Part shown: positions 1 to 4,969 of the stretch, piece after piece | How positions within the stretch are numbered: the stretch's first letter is position 1 | How the letters are laid out: every line of letters begins with the position of its first letter | Origin: Gammaproteobacteria bacterium | GTDB taxonomy: Bacteria; Pseudomonadota; Gammaproteobacteria; Pseudomonadales; Azotimanducaceae_A | Length of the DNA: 9,134 bases | Direction of reading: 5' to 3' | Assembly (NCBI GenBank): GCA_026713405.1 | Contig: JAPOON010000504.1 | Location: 1 to 9,134 of the forward strand | The notes under the pieces: model-generated | Database searches by the model: none | What the model was told of the DNA's origin: nothing | What the model saw: only the letters and a program-made list of their open reading frames with translations | Translations under genes and position numbers: made by a program

Positions 1-643
1 AGGCTGGCTCGGCCCATGGCGTGACTATGCTGCCGACGATCAGCGCGCCGACCAGCACGATCAGCAGGTCTCCGTGGGGCGTGGCCAGGCGGCAAACCAG
101 GCGCTCGTTCTTGCAGAAAAGGCCCGGCACGGAGGCTTCGGTGGCGGCGTTGACCGAATAGAGCGCACCGGGGATCGCTTGTGCATCCGTCAATGCGCCC
201 GCACAGGGCGTGTGCACGCGGTGATAGTTGTGCGGCGCCAGGTAGACGGTGACAAAGCTGCCGCCGTCGAATCCATCACCCGGTTGCCCCGCCAGGGAGT
301 CGAGGGAGTAGCGAACGCCCTTGGCCTGCAGGAGCGTGCCCGCCTCGATCCGCCCGCTCTGGCTGACGGTGCCGTCGGCAGGACAGGCGATAGTCCGGGC
401 ATCCGCGGGGAAGGGGCGTGCGCCCGGTTTCAGCGCTCTTGTGAAGAAATCGTTGAAGGAGCGGTAGTCGGCGCGGTGCGGCCGGTCGGCTTCGGAGAGA
501 TCCACGTCATACAAGGCGCTGAAGATGCGGATGAACGTATCCTTGATCCACACCGCCTCGGATGCAGCGAGCCTGCCCATCCACCTTGTCAACGCGTGCT
601 GCGGCAACAGGCGCTGGACAGCGGCAAAGAGCCTGGCGGGCAT
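1..643 (-). CDS. psd: Phosphatidylserine decarboxylase proenzyme, 3' end beyond window
   Basis: This membrane-associated enzyme decarboxylates phosphatidylserine to phosphatidylethanolamine, the last step of that phospholipid's synthesis. Reading the minus strand from the ATG at 643 gives 214 residues before the window edge. Visible family blocks are YRSFNDFFTR (about residues 60-69), CPADGTVS with Asp90, LAPHNYHRVHTP (135-146, with His141 and His144), FCKNERLVC and LVGALIVGSI. Asp90 matches the proposed catalytic Asp of the E. coli enzyme. The LGST self-cleavage site that makes the pyruvoyl cofactor should lie in the missing C-terminal part, so intactness cannot be judged. An in-frame TGA two codons upstream fixes the start. 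AGGGGA lies 11 nt before the ATG. The gene follows the sulfurtransferase by 22 bp on the same strand, so cotranscription is likely. Confidence 0.95.
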   Translation of the reverse strand, partial: MPARLFAAVQRLLPQHALTRWMGRLAASEAVWIKDTFIRIFSALYDVDLSEADRPHRADYRSFNDFFTRALKPGARPFPADARTIACPADGTVSQSGRIEAGTLLQAKGVRYSLDSLAGQPGDGFDGGSFVTVYLAPHNYHRVHTPCAGALTDAQAIPGALYSVNAATEASVPGLFCKNERLVCRLATPHGDLLIVLVGALIVGSIVTPWAEPA

Positions 644-665
644 GGGAGGTCAATTCCCCTGATCG

Positions 666-1469
666 CTAACGATCGAGGGTCACGGGCAGGTCGTCCCGGT
701 TGCCCCATTCCGACCATGAGCCGTGGTAGGCCCTGATATTCGGATACCCCAGCAGCCGGCCGACCAGGTAGGAGAGCCCGGAGCGATGGTGAGTCTGGCA
801 ATGGGTAATGACGGATTTCTCGGGACCAATGCCGTGCCGGTTCAGGAGACCTTCGATGTCCCGCACCAGGCGCTGGCTGTCGAACGGGTTCTTGAGCGCC
901 AGCCAGTCGACGTTGACGGCGCCTGGTATGTGCCCGGCACGCCTGGCCGCGCGCCGCAGGCCGTTGAATTCCTCGGCCGAACGCACGTCCAGGATAACCT
1001 GGCGCGGGTCGCCGATCGCATTCAGTACATCGTCGGCTTCGGCGATTGGGGCGGTATCGATTTCCAGGCTGACCCGCGTCGGCTGCGGCGCCGTGCCCGG
1101 ACCGGTTTCGGCGCGGCGGCCCGCGGCGATCCAGGCGTGGATGCCGCCGTTCAGGTACCCCCAGTTGGGGTGGCCGATCACATCGAGGGTCCACAGGAAG
1201 CGGCCGGCCCAGCCGCCGCCCTCGTCGTCACAGGCGACAATGTCCAGGTCCGGCCGGTAACCGATGCGCGAGAAAAGCGCCGTCAACTGTTCCGTGCCGG
1301 GCAGGCGCCCGGTAGCCGGTGGAATGCCGCAGACCAGTTCGCGCGGTTCGACCAGCACGGCGCCGGGCACGTGGGCGGCCATGTAGCTGGCCGGTTCCGC
1401 CACCTGGACGATCAGGCCGGCCCTTTCGAGATCCAGGTCGTCCGCTTCGATGAGTCGTGCCTGTTGGAT
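666..1469 (-). CDS. rhdA: RhdA-type sulfurtransferase (tandem rhodanese), probable ATC start
   Basis: Thiosulfate sulfurtransferases of this family move sulfane sulfur through a cysteine persulfide in the cytoplasm. Two rhodanese domains are visible. The N-terminal one has DDEGGGWAGRFLW in the loop position without the catalytic Cys. The C-terminal one has ITHCQTHHRSG, the CQTHHR loop known from Azotobacter RhdA; the Cys is residue 224 from the start used here. The conserved N-terminus (ARLIEADDL...) begins before the first usual start codon in frame, a GTG at 1403, which would drop about 22 residues of domain 1. The in-frame TAG lies at 1485-1487, and between it and 1403 there is no ATG, GTG or TTG. 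GAGGTAA (1474-1480) sits 4 nt before an ATC at 1467-1469, giving 267 residues, close to RhdA length. The gene starts 4 nt after the yacG stop and precedes psd. The function is confident; the start is not. Confidence 0.88.
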   Translation of the reverse strand: MQQARLIEADDLDLERAGLIVQVAEPASYMAAHVPGAVLVEPRELVCGIPPATGRLPGTEQLTALFSRIGYRPDLDIVACDDEGGGWAGRFLWTLDVIGHPNWGYLNGGIHAWIAAGRRAETGPGTAPQPTRVSLEIDTAPIAEADDVLNAIGDPRQVILDVRSAEEFNGLRRAARRAGHIPGAVNVDWLALKNPFDSQRLVRDIEGLLNRHGIGPEKSVITHCQTHHRSGLSYLVGRLLGYPNIRAYHGSWSEWGNRDDLPVTLDR

Positions 1470-1473
1470 GGGC

Positions 1474-1668
1474 TTACCTCGGATCTATGTCGTCCGACAG
1501 CACGTCGTCGAACTGCTCGCCGGGAATCTTGTGGCTTTCGTTCGCCCAGGCGCCGAAGTCGATCAGCCGGCACCGTTTCGAACAGAACGGTCGGAACGGG
1601 TTGGAGGGCGCCCACTTGACCGGTTTCTTGCAGGTCGGACAGGGCAGGATGCGTGGTGTGTCGGACAT
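1474..1668 (-). CDS. yacG: DNA gyrase inhibitor / zinc-binding protein YacG
   Basis: YacG is a small zinc protein that binds GyrB and inhibits DNA gyrase in E. coli. This 64-residue product has the full Cys4 site (Cys10, Cys13, Cys29, Cys33) in the pattern CPTC...[10 protein letters not shown], followed by [17 protein letters not shown] and an acidic tail, all typical of the family. Length matches the E. coli protein (about 65 residues). I see no good Shine-Dalgarno before the ATG at 1668; the start rests on alignment with the family N-terminus. The last codons and stop (CCG AGG TAA) double as the ribosome-binding sequence of the downstream sulfurtransferase, suggesting translational coupling. 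In many gammaproteobacteria yacG sits beside coaE; here it leads a cluster with a rhodanese and psd, and no coaE is in the window. Confidence 0.93.
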   Translation of the reverse strand: MSDTPRILPCPTCKKPVKWAPSNPFRPFCSKRCRLIDFGAWANESHKIPGEQFDDVLSDDIDPR

Positions 1669-1991
1669 GGGGATCGTTCGGACTGCCTTGGCGTCGTCAA
1701 CTCCAATCTCAACGGCCGGAGGATAACGCTATTGCGGGCGAAGGGGCACCGCGCGTACGCCCTCGCGGTGGAATCGGCAATCCGGTCGGGTAGCTGAGTA
1801 CTTCGATTCGGCACACGGCCGGAACTCCGTGAGCCTGAGCCCGGGCGATCGGCGCCTGCTATAGTTGCGGGCGCTCTTCCCGCGCTGCGGGCATTGCGAG
1901 CAACCGGGACAATTGCCTGAATCACAATGACCATACGTCTGGAAACGGGAGTCCTGCCGAACGGTTCGAGCCAGGATGCAGGTCAGCCGGC
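1669..1991. other. Intergenic region between divergent yacG and hydrolase genes
   Basis: This 323-base stretch separates the minus-strand yacG cluster from the plus-strand hydrolase and should hold promoters for both. Open frames crossing it show no recognisable protein family. On the plus strand there is one reasonable promoter candidate (1857-1865). On the minus strand I found no convincing -35/-10 pair for yacG. A 7-bp inverted repeat CACCGCG / CGCGGTG (1747-1753 and 1764-1770) could form a weak hairpin, and CCCGC / GCGGG brackets another near 1880-1892. No tRNA, CRISPR or terminator with a T-run was seen. Confidence 0.6.
1857..1865 (+). promoter_or_regulatory. Possible extended -10 promoter for the hydrolase gene
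   Basis: TGCTATAGT matches the extended -10 consensus TGnTATAAT at all but one base. It lies about 125 bp upstream of the hydrolase start. No good -35 hexamer is found 16-18 bp upstream, which is tolerated for extended -10 promoters. It is a consensus match only; there is no other support. Confidence 0.3.
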
Positions 1992-2846
1992 ATGATGGAT
2001 TTCCTGCGCTGGCGCGTTGGCGAGGTGACCGTGACCCGGGTGGTGGAACTGACCTCGACGACCATCGGTGGCCACATTCTCCCCCAGGCGCCTCGCGACC
2101 TCGTTCAATCCCTGCCCTGGCTCAAGCCCTTCACCGACGACAACAGGCTGCTGATGTCTTTTCACAGCCTGGTGATCCAGCGGGGCGACGAGACGATCGT
2201 CGTCGATACCTGCATCGGCAACGACAAGGAGCGGAGCTATCCCCGCTGGAACCGGATGCAGAGCGGCTTTCTCACCGATTTCGGGGCAGCAGGCTTCGAG
2301 TTGGATGCGGTCGGTGCCGTGCTCTGCACCCACATGCACGTCGATCATGTGGGCTGGAGTACGCGGCTGGTCGAGGGCCGCTGGCAACCGACGTTTCGGA
2401 CGGCGCGCTACCTGTTCGCCGAAGAAGAGCTGGCGCACTGGCGCGAACACGACCAGGGCGAAATGTACGGCCCGGTCATGGCTGACTACGTGCAACCGGT
2501 ATTCGACGCCGGGCTGGCCGACCTCGTGGCCACGGACAACCAGGTCAGCGCCGAAGTGCGCCTCGAACCGACGCCGGGCCACACGCCTGGGCATGTCAGC
2601 GTGCATATCGCATCCCGGGGCGAGGAGGCCGTCATCACAGGCGACCTGATGCACCACCCCTGCCAGGCCGCGCATCCTGACTGGTCGAGTACCGCCGACG
2701 TGGATGCAGCCCTCGCTGCCCGCACGCGCAGGGCATTCCTCGAGCGCTACGCCGACCGGCCCGTGCTGGTCATCGGAACCCATTTCGCCGGGCCGACCGC
2801 GGGCAGGATAGTGCGCGACGGCGACGCTTACAGGCTGGACTGCTAG
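1992..2846 (+). CDS. Metallo-beta-lactamase-fold hydrolase
   Basis: This 284-residue protein belongs to the MBL-fold metallohydrolases and has a complete dinuclear metal site. The HxHxDH motif is THMHVDH (His114, His116, Asp118, His119), followed by His197 in TPGHTPGH, bridging Asp218 in ITGDLMHHP, and His264 in IGTHFAGP. The overall pattern (strand VVDTCIGN, then HMHVDHVGW, TPGHTPGHVS, GTHFAGP) resembles the group containing methyl parathion hydrolase and AHL lactonases, but many members have unknown substrates, so no substrate is assigned. There is no signal peptide, suggesting a cytoplasmic enzyme. The start could be the ATG at 1992 or the adjacent one at 1995; CAGG lies 9 nt before the first. 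The first ATG overlaps the stop of a tiny upstream reading frame. It is on the same strand as orn but 95 bp away, and no functional link is evident. Confidence 0.88.
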   Translation: MMDFLRWRVGEVTVTRVVELTSTTIGGHILPQAPRDLVQSLPWLKPFTDDNRLLMSFHSLVIQRGDETIVVDTCIGNDKERSYPRWNRMQSGFLTDFGAAGFELDAVGAVLCTHMHVDHVGWSTRLVEGRWQPTFRTARYLFAEEELAHWREHDQGEMYGPVMADYVQPVFDAGLADLVATDNQVSAEVRLEPTPGHTPGHVSVHIASRGEEAVITGDLMHHPCQAAHPDWSSTADVDAALAARTRRAFLERYADRPVLVIGTHFAGPTAGRIVRDGDAYRLDC

Positions 2847-2847
2847 A

Positions 2848-2899
2848 ACTGTCACTCGCAGACAAGGTGTCAAATGAGTCATGTTCCCCCACTGTCACT
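2848..2899. repeat. Pair of 9-bp direct repeats with an internal palindrome before orn
   Basis: ACTGTCACT occurs at 2848-2856 and again at 2891-2899, 43 bp apart. Between them is the palindrome ATGAGTCAT (2874-2882), then a CCCCC run. Read on the minus strand this gives GGGGGA followed by ATTTGAC, loosely resembling GGGGGACAGTTG...ATTGAC on the plus strand after orn. This may be a decayed mobile or REP-like element, or a regulatory site; the sequence does not decide. Confidence 0.3.
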
Positions 2900-2914
2900 G
2901 TTTTCTCGTCGGGT

Positions 2915-2929
2915 CGGGGCGTAGCCCCG
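2915..2929 (+). other. Short GC hairpin in front of the orn ribosome-binding site
   Basis: CGGGGC (2915-2920), loop GTA, GCCCCG (2924-2929) form a six-bp stem that ends just before the orn Shine-Dalgarno AGGGA (2931-2935). It lacks a T-run, so it is unlikely to be a terminator. By position it could affect orn translation or stabilise the 5' end of the mRNA; this is inference from placement only. Confidence 0.35.
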
Positions 2930-2941
2930 TAGGGAAGAACG

Positions 2942-3493
2942 ATGGCAAAGGAAGCCCGACTGGTCTGGATGGACCTGGAGATGACCGGCCTGGATCCGGA
3001 CCGTGATGTCATTATCGAAATCGCGACGATAGTCACGGACGATCAACTGGCCATCGTTGCCGAAGGCCCGGCCATCGCCATCTCCCAACCGGCGGAGCGG
3101 CTCGCCGCCATGGACGAGTGGAATCGCGAACACCACGGCGCCTCGGGCCTGATCGAAAAGATCCGCGCGAGCCGGGTGACTGCCGGCGAGGCGGAAGCGG
3201 CGACCCTCGAGTTCCTCATGCAGCATGTGGAGAAAAACGCATCGCCCCTGTGCGGCAACACCATCTGGCAGGACCGGCGGTTCCTGGCGCGACACATGCC
3301 TGCCCTGGAAGGCTTTTTCCACTACCGGAACATCGACGTCAGCAGCATCAAGGAACTGGCCATGCGCTGGCGGCCGGAGTTGATGGCCGGGTTCTCGAAA
3401 AACAACGAGCATACGGCCCTGGCGGACATCCGGGAGTCGATCGCCGAGCTGGCCTACTACCGCGAGCACTTTTTCAAGCTGGGGCGAGCGTAA
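2942..3493 (+). CDS. orn: Oligoribonuclease
   Basis: Orn is the 3'-to-5' exoribonuclease that degrades very short RNAs, chiefly dinucleotides, completing mRNA decay and removing pGpG from cyclic-di-GMP turnover. The 183-residue protein shows the full DEDDh catalytic set: Asp11 and Glu13 in [11 protein letters not shown], Asp111 in [11 protein letters not shown], and His157 and Asp162 in [14 protein letters not shown]. Length and spacing match the E. coli enzyme (Asp12, Glu14, Asp112, His158, Asp163). AGGGA lies about 6 nt before the ATG, supporting the start. The gene is cytoplasmic and usually essential or important in gammaproteobacteria. In Pseudomonas-type chromosomes it lies close to queG; here a toxin-antitoxin cassette separates the two. 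Confidence 0.97.
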   Translation: MAKEARLVWMDLEMTGLDPDRDVIIEIATIVTDDQLAIVAEGPAIAISQPAERLAAMDEWNREHHGASGLIEKIRASRVTAGEAEAATLEFLMQHVEKNASPLCGNTIWQDRRFLARHMPALEGFFHYRNIDVSSIKELAMRWRPELMAGFSKNNEHTALADIRESIAELAYYREHFFKLGRA

Positions 3494-3495
3494 CC

Positions 3496-3537
3496 GCCTG
3501 GCTCCGTGTCGCTCCGCTTCCGGTCGGAACTCCAGGC
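3496..3537 (+). other. Stem-loop immediately after orn, possible terminator or REP-like remnant
   Basis: GCCTGG (3496-3501) pairs with CCAGGC (3532-3537), enclosing a second stem TTCCG / CGGAA (3518-3522 and 3525-3529). The structure begins 2 nt after the orn stop. It is followed by CACCGGGGGACAG and then TTGTATTTT, a weak T-rich stretch, so a terminator is possible but not classical. The GGGGGACAGTTGTATTTT sequence reminds me of repeats seen near REP-associated transposase genes; that is memory of a pattern, not a database match. Confidence 0.3.
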
Positions 3538-3549
3538 ACCGGGGGACAG

Positions 3550-3578
3550 TTGTATTTTCGATTGACTGCGCCTATTCT
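3550..3578 (+). promoter_or_regulatory. Candidate promoter of the toxin-antitoxin operon
   Basis: TTGTAT (3550-3555) and TATTCT (3573-3578) are 17 bp apart, with four matches each to the -35 and -10 consensus sequences. An alternative pairs TTGACT (3562-3567) with TTCTAT (3585-3590), also 17 bp apart. Both place the -10 at the left edge of, or inside, the 33-bp palindrome, so a protein bound there would block RNA polymerase. The choice between them is open. Confidence 0.4.
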
Positions 3579-3609
3579 AACTTTTTCTATGTGACATAGA
3601 GAAAGTTAG
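3577..3609. promoter_or_regulatory. 33-bp near-perfect palindrome, likely autoregulatory operator
   Basis: The left arm CTAACTTTTTCTATG (3577-3591) and right arm CATAGAGAAAGTTAG (3595-3609) are reverse complements at 14 of 15 positions, separated by TGA. The palindrome is AT-rich against a GC-rich background and lies 15 bp before the antitoxin start, overlapping the candidate promoter. Its size suits a dimer or tetramer of a helix-turn-helix repressor, and the adjacent gene encodes such a protein. As RNA it would also fold into a strong hairpin, so a transcript-level role cannot be excluded. Confidence 0.75.
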
Positions 3610-3624
3610 CTTTCTGGAGGCGCC

Positions 3625-4203
3625 ATGGCTGTTCGGTACGAACGCGGATACCTGGAAGCGCGCGGAATTTCGAGCCGGCAGGCCCTGGAAACGGCTCTCG
3701 ACCGCGTTCTGGGCGCCATGGAGCCGATGGTTCACGATCGCCCGGCCAGCGGTTTTACTACTGCCGAGCAGAACGTTCTGCGGGACGGTGGCCTGCGATT
3801 GGAACGCACCTCCGGGCGAGACCTGGCGGCAGAAGGCGCTGTCCGGTTTGCCGCACTGGTGGCGCGCAGCCTGAAACCGGATGAAGTGAGCAGGCGGCTC
3901 CAGGTCACCCCCGGCCGGGTACACCAATTGATTTCCGAGCGTTCGCTGTACAGCTTCCGGCTGGAGAGCAAACGGCTCTTGCCGGACTTTCAGCTTCGCG
4001 AAGGCAAGCTGATACCCAATATCGGTCAGGTAAACAGGTTGCTGCCGCAATCGATGCATCCACTTGGCGTCCTGAGCTGGTATGAAACGCCAAATTCCGA
4101 TCTGCCGGTCGGTGACGTTGCGGATACCGTGCTCTCCCCCCTCGAATGGCTGGAAACCGGCCGGGATGTGGAACCGGTAAAGACGCTCGCACGTCACCTG
4201 TAG
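3625..4203 (+). CDS. Antitoxin-like HTH protein of a RES toxin-antitoxin pair
   Basis: This 192-residue protein is probably the antitoxin and autorepressor of the downstream RES toxin. Three parts are visible. Residues 1-80 are helical and charged, with no family I recognise. Residues 86-108 (DEVSRRLQVTPGRVHQLISERSL) read as a helix-turn-helix. The C-terminal part has HPLGVLSWYETPNSDL (145-160) and SPLEWLETGRDVEPVKTLA (171-189), which resembles the toxin-binding end of Xre/MbcA/ParS (DUF2384) antitoxins. The usual partner of RES toxins is an Xre-type protein with an N-terminal HTH; this one is longer and carries its HTH mid-protein. GGAGG lies 4 nt before the ATG at 3625, supporting the start. 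The toxin begins 7 nt after the stop. The palindrome just upstream is its likely binding site. The antitoxin role is inferred from context and C-terminal similarity. Confidence 0.75.
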   Translation: MAVRYERGYLEARGISSRQALETALDRVLGAMEPMVHDRPASGFTTAEQNVLRDGGLRLERTSGRDLAAEGAVRFAALVARSLKPDEVSRRLQVTPGRVHQLISERSLYSFRLESKRLLPDFQLREGKLIPNIGQVNRLLPQSMHPLGVLSWYETPNSDLPVGDVADTVLSPLEWLETGRDVEPVKTLARHL

Positions 4204-4210
4204 TCCGTCC

Positions 4211-4864
4211 GTGCCGAAGCTGCCACGGCATCCCGATCCTGGCCGGCTTCGGTCACTCGACCCGCCAATCCGGCAAGTCGGCGACGATCGTCGCTGGCAC
4301 CGGATCTATCGCCGCGGCGGCGAGCGGGCGACGCCCTGGAATGCACTCCGCCATTTCGGCCCGACAGACGCGAGGTTCGACCATCATCTCGGGGACAACG
4401 ACGGCCGGCCGCGGCAACAGGGCCGAGGGATCATGTACGTGGCGAGCGACATACCCACCTGCCTGGCGGAAGTATTTCAGAACACCCGCGAAGTAGACCG
4501 GCGGGACCGCCACCCGTGGCTCGTCTCGTTCCGATTGCGCTCGACGTTGCTGTTGCTCGATCTTACCGACACCTTTCCTGTGCAAAGCGGGGCGTCAATG
4601 AAATTGATGACCGGCCCGCGTCGCTACGCGCAAAACTGGGCTCGGGGATATTATGAGTCCTATCCTTCCATCGATGGCCTGTATTTCAATTCATCGATGA
4701 CGAACCGAGCGGCACTGGCCCTGTTCGAGCGCGTGGTGCCGAAGGCGGCTCTTCCGGAGGTGCCTGACTTGCATCGGAGCCTGGCGGACCCTTTGCTGCT
4801 GGTTCCCCTGCAGGAGGCTTGCGCCGATATCGGCTTTGGCATGACCCCGGATAACCGCTTCTGA
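4211..4864 (+). CDS. RES-domain toxin, putative NAD+-degrading enzyme
   Basis: RES toxins (MbcT of Mycobacterium tuberculosis, Res of Pseudomonas putida) deplete cellular NAD+ by phosphorolysis or hydrolysis and are held inactive by a cognate antitoxin. The 217-residue product has the family signature: Arg31 in WHRIYRR, RFDHH (55-59), Tyr76 in GIMYVASD, Glu87 in AEVFQ, then a Ser/Asn-rich block GLYFNSSMTNRAALALFER (156-174). All expected Arg, Tyr and Glu positions are present, so it appears intact. The start is a GTG at 4211, 7 nt after the antitoxin stop, with no clear Shine-Dalgarno; translation probably depends on coupling to the antitoxin, which would keep toxin output low. No in-frame ATG precedes the conserved region. 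Which NAD+ reaction it performs cannot be told from sequence. Confidence 0.87.
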   Translation: MPKLPRHPDPGRLRSLDPPIRQVGDDRRWHRIYRRGGERATPWNALRHFGPTDARFDHHLGDNDGRPRQQGRGIMYVASDIPTCLAEVFQNTREVDRRDRHPWLVSFRLRSTLLLLDLTDTFPVQSGASMKLMTGPRRYAQNWARGYYESYPSIDGLYFNSSMTNRAALALFERVVPKAALPEVPDLHRSLADPLLLVPLQEACADIGFGMTPDNRF

Positions 4865-4969
4865 ACCTAGCAGCCCGTGGCAAAAGTCCGGCGTAGCACC
4901 GAGAGCGCCGATGCGCCCGCCTGTTCGCTCTCTGCTCGAGATTGGCAAAAGCCGCCACGTCGGGCGCTT
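4865..4969. repeat. Structured, mobile-element-like remnant between the toxin gene and queG
   Basis: This 105-bp stretch separates the converging toxin and queG genes. TGGCAAAAG is repeated directly at 4878-4886 and 4943-4951. Nested inverted repeats are present: CGTGGC / GCCACG (4876-4881, 4954-4959) outside, and AGCA plus GAGAGCG / CGCTCTC plus TGCT (4895-4907, 4926-4936) inside. The CTAGCAGCCCGTGGCAAAAG start resembles ends of insertion sequences I have seen in proteobacteria, but no transposase remains and the family cannot be named. The structure could also act as a bidirectional transcription stop, though there is no long T-run. Confidence 0.4.

Noticed and set aside
723..1619. Long plus-strand open frame of 298 codons over the sulfurtransferase and yacG genes
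   Set aside because: It is antisense to two clear minus-strand families, and its translation shows no motif of its own. Long antisense frames are expected in GC-rich DNA.
1747..1770. Inverted repeat CACCGCG / CGCGGTG as a terminator
   Set aside because: It has only a 7-bp stem, a 10-nt loop and no T-run on either side, and no gene ends nearby.
1563..1934. Minus-strand frame of 123 codons crossing the yacG upstream region
   Set aside because: It overlaps yacG out of frame and gives a Ser/Arg/Pro-rich product without family features.
1983..2882. 299-codon minus-strand frame opposite the hydrolase
   Set aside because: It is a shadow of the metallo-beta-lactamase gene, whose metal-binding motifs are complete on the plus strand.
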